Of a DNA stretch of 41,877 bases, positions 1 through 8,616 are shown one piece after another. The first letter of the stretch is position 1. Each line of letters begins with the position of its first letter. Both the position numbers and the translations under genes were made by a program. Source of the stretch: Nitrospirae bacterium 13_2_20CM_2_62_8 (GTDB lineage Bacteria > Nitrospirota > Nitrospiria > Nitrospirales > Nitrospiraceae). The stretch spans positions 1-41,877 of the forward strand of contig MNDM01000075.1 of NCBI GenBank assembly GCA_001914955.1, read 5' to 3'. The notes beneath the pieces are model-generated. The model made no database searches. It was not told the origin of the DNA and saw only the letters and a program-made list of their open reading frames with translations.

Positions 1-1032
<1,032 letters not shown>

Positions 1033-1051
1033 TGTGAGGAACCTCCGCGAA

Positions 1052-1080
1052 ATTGTAATCGGACGCGAGGGCGATGTCAA
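1052..1080 (-). promoter_or_regulatory. sigma70-type promoter for dnaE
   Basis: On the minus strand TTGACA (1080-1075) is followed after exactly 17 bp by TACAAT (1057-1052). Transcription should begin near 1045, inside or beside the GGAGG ribosome site of dnaE. Seen by eye; not tested. Confidence 0.75.
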
Positions 1081-1178
1081 CGAAAAGAGGGGAAGGAATC
1101 CCGAGGCCGATCAGGCCGGCCCGATGGCTCGTGATGCACCACTAGGTAAAAGAGCCCACACCCAGCCCCAGCGCCGCC

Positions 1179-1207
1179 TTGAACTTCAGGAACGCATCTG
1201 TTATTCT
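1179..1207 (+). promoter_or_regulatory. sigma70-type promoter for purH-purD
   Basis: TTGAAC (1179-1184), a 17-bp spacer, then TATTCT (1202-1207). Transcription would start near 1214, about 40 bases before the purH ATG. It lies back to back with the dnaE promoter, roughly 100 bp away. Confidence 0.6.
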
Positions 1208-1254
1208 GGCCCCTCGTTTTGAGCCAGCGGCGGCTGAGGAGCGCAGGAGGCAGG

Positions 1255-2805
1255 ATGGCCGGTCTGAAACGGGCGTTGGTCAGCGTCTCGAATAAAACCG
1301 GGGTCGTGGACCTGGCCCGAGGCCTGGTGGCGCTGGGCGCAGAAATCCTCTCCACGGGCGGCACCGCCAAGACGTTGCGGGACGCCGGCATCCCGGTGAC
1401 CGACGTGGCGGCCTATACCGGATCACCGGAAATCCTGGACGGTCGGGTCAAGACGCTGCACCCGAAAATCTACGGAGGACTGCTCGGTCGCCGCGGCGAC
1501 CCCACGCACGTGGCCGAGATGCAGCGGCACGGGATCGATCCCATCGACGTGCTGGTGGTCAATCTCTATCCGTTCGAGGAGGCGATCTCGCGACCGGACT
1601 GCACGGTTGCGCACGCGATCGAGCACATCGACATCGGTGGCCCCTCGATGCTGCGCGCCGCCGCAAAAAATCATGACGAGGTGCTGGTCCTGGTGGACCC
1701 GGCCGATTACCCCCGTGTGCTGGACGCGCTCAAAGCCGGCACGGTGACGGCCGAGCTCCGGCGCGAGTTGGCGACGAAAGTCTTTCAGCATACGGCGCGC
1801 TACGACAGCCTGATCGCCGGCTACCTGGAGCGACAAGCCCCGCACGCTGAACGATTTCCGGCGGTGCTGTCGCTGCATTATGAACGGGCCGACCTCCTGC
1901 GATACGGCGAGAATCCGCACCAGCAGGGCGCGTTCTATCGTGAACCGGGGACGCGCGAGCCCTCCGTGTCTCGTGCGACCACCCTGCACGGAAAAGCCAT
2001 GTCGTATAACAACTACCTCGATGCCAATGCGGCGCTGGAGCTGGTGAAAGAGTTCGACGAGCCGGCCGTGGTGATCGTCAAGCATACCAATCCCTGCGGG
2101 GTCGCCCTCGGCGCGAGTGTGGCGGAGGCCTATGTCCGGGCGCGCGCGACCGATCCGGTGTCGGCCTTCGGCGGCGTGATCGCATTCAATCGCCCGGTGG
2201 ACCTCGCGGCGGCCAAGGAGCTCGCGTCCACCTTCATCGAGGTCGTGGTGGCGCCCGACTATGCCGCGGACGCGCTGACGGAGTTGAAGCGGAAGAAGGA
2301 TCTCCGGCTTCTGGCGGTCGGACCGCTCACCTCGGGCGTACGCGAGGGACTGGATTTGAAACGATTGGTTGGCGGCCTTATCGTGCAGGATCGCGATCTG
2401 GGCCTGCTCAAGGACCTTCGCACCCTTCCGGTGCCGACCAAACGACGTCCCACCGACGAGGAATACGCCGCCTGCGCATTCGCCTGGACAGTGTGCAAAC
2501 ATGTGAAGTCAAACGCCATCGTGTACGCGCGAGAGGGGCAGACGGTCGGGATCGGCGCGGGGCAGATGAGCCGGGTTGACTCGGTCAGGCTCGCCAGCAC
2601 GAAAGCGGTGCTGCCGGTGAAGGGCTGCGTGATGGCGTCGGATGCCTTCTTCCCCTTCCGGGACGGTCTTGACGCGGCGGCGCAAGCCGGCATCACCGCA
2701 GTCATCCAGCCCGGCGGCTCGATTCGCGATCAGGAGGTCGTCACGGCTGCGGACGAGCATCAGATGGCGATGATTCTGACCGGCATGCGGCATTTCCGTC
2801 ATTGA
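1255..2805 (+). CDS. purH: Bifunctional AICAR formyltransferase/IMP cyclohydrolase
   Basis: Catalyses the last two steps of IMP synthesis in the cytosol: formylation of AICAR with 10-formyl-THF, then ring closure to IMP. The 516-residue product has the family length. Residues 1-150 form the MGS-like cyclohydrolase domain, with RVKTLHPKIYGG and DIGGPSMLRAAAKN. The remainder is the transformylase, with RYGENPHQQGAFY, the KHTNPCG motif carrying the catalytic Lys276-His277 pair, and a C-terminal DEHQMAMILTGMRHFRH. An upstream in-frame TTG at 1219 exists, but ATG 1255 has AGGAGG at 1245-1250 and matches the normal N-terminus, so it was chosen. purD follows after 129 bp, probably in the same transcript. 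Confidence 0.97.
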   Translation: MAGLKRALVSVSNKTGVVDLARGLVALGAEILSTGGTAKTLRDAGIPVTDVAAYTGSPEILDGRVKTLHPKIYGGLLGRRGDPTHVAEMQRHGIDPIDVLVVNLYPFEEAISRPDCTVAHAIEHIDIGGPSMLRAAAKNHDEVLVLVDPADYPRVLDALKAGTVTAELRRELATKVFQHTARYDSLIAGYLERQAPHAERFPAVLSLHYERADLLRYGENPHQQGAFYREPGTREPSVSRATTLHGKAMSYNNYLDANAALELVKEFDEPAVVIVKHTNPCGVALGASVAEAYVRARATDPVSAFGGVIAFNRPVDLAAAKELASTFIEVVVAPDYAADALTELKRKKDLRLLAVGPLTSGVREGLDLKRLVGGLIVQDRDLGLLKDLRTLPVPTKRRPTDEEYAACAFAWTVCKHVKSNAIVYAREGQTVGIGAGQMSRVDSVRLASTKAVLPVKGCVMASDAFFPFRDGLDAAAQAGITAVIQPGGSIRDQEVVTAADEHQMAMILTGMRHFRH

Positions 2806-2934
2806 TCGAGTGGATGCACACGTCCCTGTCGTCGCTCCGGCCCCGCGCGCGCTCGGTGGGTGGCGTCCCTCGCCGGACAGCCAGTGCGGGCGGGAGGCTC
2901 CTCAGTTCCTCCCTCACTCTGAGAAGGGTTCTCG

Positions 2935-4212
2935 GTGAAAGTATTGGTGATCGGCAGTGGAGGGCGAGAACATGCCCTCGTTTGGAAGATCGCGCAAAGC
3001 CCGCGGGTCTCGGCCCTGTTCTGCGCGCCGGGGAACGCCGGGATCGAGCGGACGGCGCGCTGCGTCCCGATCGCCGTGGAGGACATTGCGAGGCTCCGGG
3101 CCTTCGTGACGGCGGAAGGCATTGACCTGACGGTCGTCGGACCGGAAGGGCCGCTGGCGCTGGGCATCGTGGACGAATTTCGCAGAGCAGACCTGAGGAT
3201 TTTTGGCCCGACGCGCGGCGCGGCGCGCATCGAGTCCAGCAAAACCTTCGCGAAAGGCCTCATGGTCCGCCATCAGATTCCTACGGCGGCGGCGCAGAGT
3301 TTTGACGAGCTGAAAGCCGCCTTGGCCCATCTGGAGCACCAGCCGCTTCCGGTCGTGGTGAAGGCCGATGGGTTGGCGCAAGGCAAGGGCGTCGTCGTCG
3401 CCACGACACGGGACCAAGCCTGCCAGGCCGCGACGTCCATGCTCGAGCACCGAGTCTTCGGCGAGGCGGGGCGCCGGATCGTCGTCGAACAGTTCCTCGA
3501 CGGTGAGGAGTTCACGGTCATGGCGTTCACGGACGGGAAGACGGTGCTCCCGATGGTGCCGGCCCAAGATCACAAGCGAGTCGGCGATGGGGACACGGGT
3601 CCCAACACCGGCGGGATGGGAGCCTATGCGCCGGCGCCGGCCGTCACTCCCGCGCTGCAACTGACGGTCATACGAGATGTGCTCCAGCCCATCGTGCACG
3701 CGCTGTCCCGCCTGGGGAGCCCCTTCACGGGCGTGCTGTACGCCGGCCTCATGGTCGTGCGCGGGACGCCCTACGTCCTGGAGTTCAATGCCCGATTCGG
3801 AGACCCGGAGACCCAGGTGGTCCTCCCCCTGTTGAAAACCGACCTCATCGATGTGATGGAGGCCGCGATCGCGCACCGCTTGGACCAAGTGACGTTGGAA
3901 TGGCACGAGCAGGCTGCCGTGTGTGTCGTGCTGACCTCGGCCGGCTACCCGGGCGACTACGCCATGGGCGCGCCGATTCGGGGCCTGTCTCAGGCGCCTT
4001 CGTCAGAGGACACCCTCGTCTTTCACGCCGGGACGAAGCGACAGGGGAACGATGTCGTCACCGCAGGCGGCCGGGTCCTGGGAGTGACCGGTCTCGGCCC
4101 CAGCCTGACCGTTGCGAGAGAACGAGCGTACCGAGTCGCACGCGCGATCGCCTTCGATGGCTGTCATCTTCGGTCGGACATCGCCACCCGCGCGCTCCAA
4201 TCGGTCAGCTGA
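2935..4212 (+). CDS. purD: Phosphoribosylamine--glycine ligase (GAR synthetase)
   Basis: Step two of de novo purine synthesis: ATP-dependent ligation of glycine to phosphoribosylamine. The 425-residue length is normal. The N-terminal GSGGREHAL loop, the ATP-grasp core with KADGLAQGKGVVV and GPNTGGMGAYAPAP, and FNARFGDPETQVVLPLL are all clear. The start is GTG 2935; the AGAAGG that could serve as ribosome site lies inside a small hairpin (GAGAA, loop GGG, TTCTC, 2921-2933). Another hairpin (GGGAGG/CCTCCC, 2892-2913) lies just before it. Downstream of purH, upstream of a YrdC-family gene. Confidence 0.97.
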   Translation: MKVLVIGSGGREHALVWKIAQSPRVSALFCAPGNAGIERTARCVPIAVEDIARLRAFVTAEGIDLTVVGPEGPLALGIVDEFRRADLRIFGPTRGAARIESSKTFAKGLMVRHQIPTAAAQSFDELKAALAHLEHQPLPVVVKADGLAQGKGVVVATTRDQACQAATSMLEHRVFGEAGRRIVVEQFLDGEEFTVMAFTDGKTVLPMVPAQDHKRVGDGDTGPNTGGMGAYAPAPAVTPALQLTVIRDVLQPIVHALSRLGSPFTGVLYAGLMVVRGTPYVLEFNARFGDPETQVVLPLLKTDLIDVMEAAIAHRLDQVTLEWHEQAAVCVVLTSAGYPGDYAMGAPIRGLSQAPSSEDTLVFHAGTKRQGNDVVTAGGRVLGVTGLGPSLTVARERAYRVARAIAFDGCHLRSDIATRALQSVS

Positions 4213-4228
4213 ACGCAGAGGACACCTG

Positions 4229-4903
4229 GTGGGACAGAGAGAGTTGGGAGCCGCCTTGGCCACGAGGCTGACTGTCCAGGGTCACCCGTCCGATCGGATG
4301 GTGGAGCAGGTCGCGCAGCTCATCCGCCGCGGCGGAGTCGTGGGCATCCCCACCGAAAGTTTCTACGCGTTAGGGGCGGCAGCCTTGGACGCCGCGGCCG
4401 TCCGTCGCGTGCACACGATCAAGGGACGGGCGGATGGGAAACCGATCCTGGTGGTGATCTCGGATCGGGCCCAACTGGACCCGCTGGTGGCCGAGATCAC
4501 GCCGGCCGCGTCCATGCTGATCGCACGGTTCTGGCCAGGGCCCTTGACGATTATCTTCCCGGCTTCACCGCTCCTGCCCGACGGGCTGACCGCGGGAACC
4601 GGCACGGTGGGGGTCCGGCAGACCGCCGACCCGGTCCTGGTCCGGTTGCTCCGTCAGACGGGGCCGTTGACCGGGACCAGCGCCAATCGTTCAGGGCAGC
4701 CGGCGGCGCGATCGGCTGAGGAAGTGGAGAAGAGCCTTGGATCCGAGCTGGACCTGATCGTGGATGTCGGCCCGACCTCGGGCGGACCGCCGTCCACCAT
4801 CGTTGATGCCGTGGGTCCGATCCGGCTCCTGCGGGAAGGCCCGATCTCCCGTCAACAGATTGCGGCGGCCCTGGCTCAATCGGGCATGAGCTTGGTGTCG
4901 TAA
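4229..4903 (+). CDS. tsaC: YrdC/Sua5 family L-threonylcarbamoyladenylate synthase
   Basis: Expected to make threonylcarbamoyl-AMP from threonine, bicarbonate and ATP for t6A modification of ANN-decoding tRNAs. The 224-residue product is essentially a single YrdC domain: GGVVGIPTESFYALGAAA, then IKGRADGKPILVVISD (nucleotide pocket), PGPLTIIFPA, the family hallmark GTSANRSGQPAA, and a final STIVDAVGPIRLLREG. It lacks the extra C-terminal Sua5 domain. The frame is open further upstream, but GTG 4229 follows purD's stop by 16 bp and has AGAGG at 4217-4221; ATG 4298 is a possible shorter start. A YciO-type paralogue of unproven activity cannot be ruled out. Confidence 0.85.
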   Translation: MGQRELGAALATRLTVQGHPSDRMVEQVAQLIRRGGVVGIPTESFYALGAAALDAAAVRRVHTIKGRADGKPILVVISDRAQLDPLVAEITPAASMLIARFWPGPLTIIFPASPLLPDGLTAGTGTVGVRQTADPVLVRLLRQTGPLTGTSANRSGQPAARSAEEVEKSLGSELDLIVDVGPTSGGPPSTIVDAVGPIRLLREGPISRQQIAAALAQSGMSLVS

Positions 4904-4992
4904 TCATCTCGGGGTAGAAGAGGCAGAGGAGCAGACGCGTTGGACAGAAGGGCGATCGTTCCGGCACATTCGTCTAACAGGGAGGGAAGGGC

Positions 4993-5373
4993 ATGAGAAG
5001 GAAGCGGCTAGGCATGGTGCTGGGGTCGGTGATGTTGGCGGCGGCCCTGGGGGTCGGGCTGAGTGGCTGTGATTACTGGCCGCCGGCTCTCCAAGCTCAA
5101 ATCGAGCAGCTGCGGGCTGAAGCGCAGGGCTTCGCGGCCGAGCGCGCGAAGTTTGAGAGTCAACTCGCGCAAACCTCCAGAACGAGGGATGAGCTGCAGG
5201 CCCGGGTCACTGAGCTCACGAATCAGAATCAGGATCTGACCGGGAAGCTCACCGCGCTCGAGCAGAGCCTGGCAGCCGAACGGGAGAAGGCCGCGAAGAC
5301 GGGCAAACCGGCCGCAAAAGGCAGCGCCAAGGCCAAAGTGGCCAAGAAGCCTGCCGCCAAGAAGCGGCCGTAG
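4993..5373 (+). CDS. Small coiled-coil lipoprotein with a Lys/Ala-rich tail
   Basis: A 126-residue protein I cannot assign to a named family. It has a basic N-terminus, a hydrophobic stretch (residues 8-22) and a lipobox L-S-G-C ending at Cys26, so it should be a membrane-anchored lipoprotein. Residues ~30-95 are heptad-like (IEQLRAEAQGFAAERAKFES and following), a predicted coiled coil. The last ~27 residues are almost only Lys, Ala, Pro and Gly, resembling histone-H1-like or other polyanion-binding tails. Start ATG 4993 has GGAGGGAAGG immediately upstream. By analogy with Lpp-type proteins the basic tail could contact peptidoglycan or LPS; that is inference. It converges on the fmdB gene 7 bp downstream. 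Confidence 0.8.
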   Translation: MRRKRLGMVLGSVMLAAALGVGLSGCDYWPPALQAQIEQLRAEAQGFAAERAKFESQLAQTSRTRDELQARVTELTNQNQDLTGKLTALEQSLAAEREKAAKTGKPAAKGSAKAKVAKKPAAKKRP

Positions 5374-5380
5374 CGAGTGA

Positions 5381-5767
5381 TCACGATGTTTTGGGGGATG
5401 AGGAGGAGGATCCGGAGGGGGTAGCTGCGGCTCCCGGATCGGGCCCGGGGCTGGACGCGGTCCCGGCAGTCGGTCCCGCCGATCCGGTCGTTTGGGGAGC
5501 GGGTGCGTCGCCCGGCTTGGCGGAATCAGCTTCTTTCTTGCCGTCGGCGGGCTTGTCCCCCGAGTCCGATTGAGCCGGCGGCTTGAGCTTGTCAGAGTAG
5601 TCGGTCACGTACCAGCCGCTCCCCTTGAACTTGATGGCGGAGGGCGAGATCAGTTTGCTCACCGCCTTGCCACACCGGACACAAGCCGACACCGGCGCAT
5701 CGCTCATCTTTTGTCTCACTTCAAACCGGTGCTGGCAACTGTGACACAGGTATTCGTAAATCGGCAC
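5381..5767 (-). CDS. FmdB-type zinc-ribbon protein with a long disordered tail
   Basis: The first 55 residues are the FmdB putative regulatory zinc ribbon: MPIYEYLCHSCQHRFEVRQK, two CxxC pairs (Cys8/11 and Cys29/32) and GSGWYVTDYS. The family is widespread but its role is largely unknown. The rest (~70 residues) is low-complexity Ser, Pro, Gly, Ala, Asp and Lys, longer than in the usual small FmdB proteins and probably disordered. The start is GTG 5767 with GAGGGAG just upstream; the frame is open further upstream but overlaps the aminotransferase gene there. Last gene of the rsmD-coaD-aminotransferase-fmdB run. Confidence 0.85.
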   Translation of the reverse strand: MPIYEYLCHSCQHRFEVRQKMSDAPVSACVRCGKAVSKLISPSAIKFKGSGWYVTDYSDKLKPPAQSDSGDKPADGKKEADSAKPGDAPAPQTTGSAGPTAGTASSPGPDPGAAATPSGSSSSSPKTS

Positions 5768-5777
5768 GTGCTCCCTC

Positions 5778-6971
5778 TCAGGCCAACTTGTCGAGTGCGG
5801 CCTCCATCCGATCCAAGCCTCGCCTGATCGCCTCCACGCTGGTCGCGTAGGACAGCCGGAGGTGAGCAGCGCTTCCGAACGGCTCACCCGGCACGACCGC
5901 GACTCTGGCCTCCTTCAGGAAATAATCTGCGAGGTCCGCCGCGGTGGCGATGGCGCCGCGATCGCTCCGCCGACCGAACAGGCCGGCCACGTTCGGAAAG
6001 GCGTAGAAGGCTCCCGCCGGCATGCGGCAACTGATTCCCGGCATCTTGTTCAGCCGCTCGACGATCAGCCGACGACGACGATCGAATTCCCCCACCATCT
6101 GCCGGGTGAACGCGTCGCCGCTCCGGAGCGCGGCCACGGCGGCTTTCTGCGAGATCGAGGACGGATTCGACGTGCTCTGGCTTTGAATGTTGGCCATGGC
6201 CGTGATGAGCTCCTTCGGCCCCGCGCCATACCCGATCCGCCAGCCGGTCATCGCATACGCTTTGGACACCCCGTTCACGACGACGGTGCGCGCGGCCACC
6301 TCCGGCCCCAGCGCCGCGATACTGAGGTGACGGGCGCCGTCGTAGAGGATTTTCTCGTAGATCTCGTCGGAGACCACGATCAGGTCGTGCCGCAGGGCCA
6401 CCTCCGCAATCGCTTCGAGCGCGGCGCGATCGTAGATCGCCCCGGTGGGATTACACGGACTATTCACGATGATGGCCTTGGTCCGCGGGGTGACACACGA
6501 TTCCAGCTTGGCGCGGTCGATGGCGTACCCCTCCGCCTCCCGCGTCTCGAGGAGCACCGGCGTGGCATCGTTGAGCAGGACCTGGTCTCGGTACGACACC
6601 CAGAACGGGGTGGGGATAATCACCTCATCGCCGGCTTCCAACAGGGCCTCAGCCAGGTTGTATAACGTGTGCTTGGCACCGCAGGAGACGAGCACCTGCG
6701 AGGGGTCATACCGCAGACCCTGCTCGGCCTCCAGCTTGTCGCTAATCGCGCGTTTCAGTTCGTCAATGCCGGAGGAGGCGGTGTACTTGGTAAACCCACT
6801 TCGGATCGCCGCTTCCGCTTCGGCTTTCACCGGATCCGGCGTATCGAAATCCGGCTCCCCTGACGCGAAATCGACCACGTCGACCCCCTGCGCGATCAAC
6901 GCTTTGGCCACGGCCATGAGCCTGAGGGTAGGGGAGGGGACAATGCGCCCCGCGCGGGCTGCCAGCTTCAT
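5778..6971 (-). CDS. aspC: Class I pyridoxal-phosphate aminotransferase (aspartate aminotransferase type)
   Basis: Should interconvert aspartate/2-oxoglutarate and oxaloacetate/glutamate. The 397-residue protein has the class-I fold-type-I hallmarks: DFASGEPDFDTP near the N-terminus, KYTASSGIDELKRAI, NSPCNPTG (Asn174 region), SDEIYEKILYDG (Asp202, Tyr205), the Schiff-base Lys237 in NGVSKAYAMTGWRIGY, and a C-terminal RLSYATS carrying the carboxylate-binding Arg. The N-terminus resembles the Thermus/Bacillus (Ib) subgroup. Its ATG overlaps the coaD stop by 4 bp, so the two are probably translationally coupled. Substrate specificity within the subgroup is not proven. Confidence 0.92.
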   Translation of the reverse strand: MKLAARAGRIVPSPTLRLMAVAKALIAQGVDVVDFASGEPDFDTPDPVKAEAEAAIRSGFTKYTASSGIDELKRAISDKLEAEQGLRYDPSQVLVSCGAKHTLYNLAEALLEAGDEVIIPTPFWVSYRDQVLLNDATPVLLETREAEGYAIDRAKLESCVTPRTKAIIVNSPCNPTGAIYDRAALEAIAEVALRHDLIVVSDEIYEKILYDGARHLSIAALGPEVAARTVVVNGVSKAYAMTGWRIGYGAGPKELITAMANIQSQSTSNPSSISQKAAVAALRSGDAFTRQMVGEFDRRRRLIVERLNKMPGISCRMPAGAFYAFPNVAGLFGRRSDRGAIATAADLADYFLKEARVAVVPGEPFGSAAHLRLSYATSVEAIRRGLDRMEAALDKLA

Positions 6972-7456
6972 GGGGTGTGCCTCCGCAGGCGTTGGCGCAG
7001 GCGTTTCGCCACTTCGGGGTGGACGAAGTCTTTCACGGTGCCTCCCAGGCCGGCGACCTCCTTGATGATGCTGGAGGTGAGATAGGAATATTCTTCTCTC
7101 GGCATGAAGAAGACTGATTCGACCGTTTGGTCCAGCTTCCGATTGATGAGCGCCATTTGGAATTCGTGCTCGAAGTCGGAGATCGCCCGCAGCCCCCGGA
7201 TCACCGCCCGCGCGCCGCGCTGCCTGACGAAGTGCACCAGAAGCCCTTCAAAGGTCTCGACCTCCACCCGCGCCAAGTCCTTGGTGGCCAGCTTCACCAT
7301 TTCCACTCGCTCCGCCACGTCAAACAGGGGACTCTTGCCGGGGTTGGGCGCGACCGCGACGATCACCTTGTCGAAGACCCGGAGGCTCCGGGTGATGATA
7401 TCGGTATGACCGTGGGTGATGGGATCGAACGTGCCGGGGTACACCCCTATGTTCAT
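6968..7456 (-). CDS. coaD: Phosphopantetheine adenylyltransferase
   Basis: Penultimate step of coenzyme A synthesis: 4'-phosphopantetheine plus ATP gives dephospho-CoA. The 162 residues match the family size. Diagnostic are GVYPGTFDPITHGHTDII with the T-x-G-H nucleotidyltransferase motif (residues 14-17), and RGLRAISDFEHEFQMALINR in the middle. It overlaps both neighbours by 4 bp (rsmD upstream, the aminotransferase downstream). The rsmD-coaD pairing is common in bacteria. Confidence 0.96.
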   Translation of the reverse strand: MNIGVYPGTFDPITHGHTDIITRSLRVFDKVIVAVAPNPGKSPLFDVAERVEMVKLATKDLARVEVETFEGLLVHFVRQRGARAVIRGLRAISDFEHEFQMALINRKLDQTVESVFFMPREEYSYLTSSIIKEVAGLGGTVKDFVHPEVAKRLRQRLRRHTP

Positions 7457-8025
7457 GGGGCAGGAGTCCCCTTCACCGTGACCCCGAACAGCGACAGGGT
7501 GGTATCACCATAGCCATACTCGCGCACGAGGGTCAGGCGGCCAACCTGGGAGGGAAGTGGCAGTTTGGTGAACCGTTCGAGGATCACGGTTGATTCGGGC
7601 GGTATGATAGCAGCTTGATCCAGTGATGGCAACAGCGTCGCCCCGGTGCCGGTGTGGTAGGGCGGGTCCGCAAACACGAGATCATAGGGACCGCCCCGCG
7701 CCTCCCTCCGTCGGAGGAAGACGCCCGCACGACAGGCCTGAATGTCGGCTGATGCTCCCATCCCACACCGCTCCAGGTTGGCCCGCAGGACACGGAGGGC
7801 CGTCGGGTCCGATTCGACGAAGGTGACCCATCGGGCACCGCGGCTGAGGGCTTCGATCCCGATCGCCCCGGTCCCCGCGTAGAGATCCAGGAAACGCGCT
7901 CCGTCGATTCGAGGCCCAAGGATCGCAAACAACGCCTCCTTGACACGATCCGCGGTCGGGCGCAGGCCAGGCCCTTTGGGTCCCACCAGCCGCCGTCCCT
8001 TGTGAAGCCCGGCAATGACGCGCAT
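7453..8025 (-). CDS. rsmD: 16S rRNA (guanine(966)-N(2))-methyltransferase
   Basis: Methylates G966 of 16S rRNA using SAM. The 190-residue product begins MRVIAGLHKGRRL as expected, has the SAM-binding motif DLYAGTGAIGIEAL (residues 47-60) and the catalytic DPPY at 120-123. The frame is open seven codons further upstream, but ATG 8025 has an AAGGGGAG ribosome site directly before it and gives the family N-terminus. First gene of a four-gene run; a TATAGT hexamer at 8067-8062 may be its -10 box, but no convincing -35 was found. Confidence 0.95.
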   Translation of the reverse strand: MRVIAGLHKGRRLVGPKGPGLRPTADRVKEALFAILGPRIDGARFLDLYAGTGAIGIEALSRGARWVTFVESDPTALRVLRANLERCGMGASADIQACRAGVFLRRREARGGPYDLVFADPPYHTGTGATLLPSLDQAAIIPPESTVILERFTKLPLPSQVGRLTLVREYGYGDTTLSLFGVTVKGTPAP

Positions 8026-8140
8026 CGCGCCTCCCCTTACGTCCACGGTGAGCTGGACTGTACTATACCGTTTTTTTAACGGTCACGGTAGAGGAGGCTC
8101 AACCGAAACGCTCCTGGTGAGCCAGCCGGGTCCCTGCGCT

Positions 8141-8169
8141 TTGACGGGTCCAGAATTGGTAGGTATAAT
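8141..8169 (+). promoter_or_regulatory. Strong consensus promoter with no adjacent gene
   Basis: TTGACG (8141-8146), exactly 17 bp, then TATAAT (8164-8169). Initiation near 8176 would read rightwards, antisense to the small zinc-ribbon gene (8256-8453) and on towards radC at 8617. No open frame with a ribosome site follows immediately. Confidence 0.6.
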
Positions 8170-8255
8170 GCTTCCCCTCCACCGGCCTGATCGTGTGAGG
8201 CTGGGTGACTGCAAGGGGAACGGCGCAGTGCCCTTGATCCGACCGGATGAGAGGA

Positions 8256-8453
8256 CTAGCGAGCAGTGACCGTCTGGGGGTCAAGCGACGCGAGGCTCTT
8301 CCGCCTGTTCATCGCAATCGTTCGATCGATGATCGAGCCACAGTTAATGCATTTCCAGGCATAGAAGATGAGGAAGAAGTCAGAGAACCGCTCCAACATC
8401 ATCAAGCCTTTGCACTTTGGACATTCCATGACTTCCTCCTGGGTGTCAGCCAT
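8256..8453 (-). CDS. Small zinc-ribbon protein of unknown function
   Basis: A 65-residue protein with two CxxC knuckles, CPKC (11-14) and CINC (35-38), separated by a hydrophobic aromatic stretch LERFSDFFLIFYAWK; a single zinc-ribbon fold is likely. No function recognised. Two starts are possible: ATG 8453 (GGAG 7 nt upstream) and ATG 8429, which gives MECPKCKG and has an AGGAGG 5 nt upstream; the second would yield 57 residues. A good promoter precedes it on the same strand. It stands alone between the divergent rsmD and radC units. Confidence 0.75.
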   Translation of the reverse strand: MADTQEEVMECPKCKGLMMLERFSDFFLIFYAWKCINCGSIIDRTIAMNRRKSLASLDPQTVTAR

Positions 8454-8489
8454 CTATCAACTCCGGCTCTGGGAGGAAGCAAATCCCGG

Positions 8490-8517
8490 ACCATAGCGGT
8501 CATTTGCGTCATTTCAA
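8490..8517 (-). promoter_or_regulatory. Promoter for the small zinc-ribbon gene
   Basis: On the minus strand TTGAAA (8517-8512), 16-bp spacer, TATGGT (8495-8490). It predicts a leader of about 30 nucleotides before ATG 8453. Confidence 0.5.
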
Positions 8518-8616
8518 TAGGTTATAAATCCGCTAGCGAGGGTGTTCGCACAGTGCTGCGCACTGCCTTCCAAAAATCGTCGCCGTTCTGAGCAGGTCTG
8601 GACAGAGAGGGCCATC

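Noticed and set aside
8170-8256. Region after the orphan promoter considered as SRP RNA, 6S RNA or a cobalamin-type riboswitch
   Set aside because: None of the conserved core sequences of these RNAs could be found.
8099-8284. A 61-codon minus-strand frame between rsmD and the zinc-ribbon gene
   Set aside because: Overlaps the end of the zinc-ribbon gene and the opposite-strand promoter, with no motif or ribosome site.
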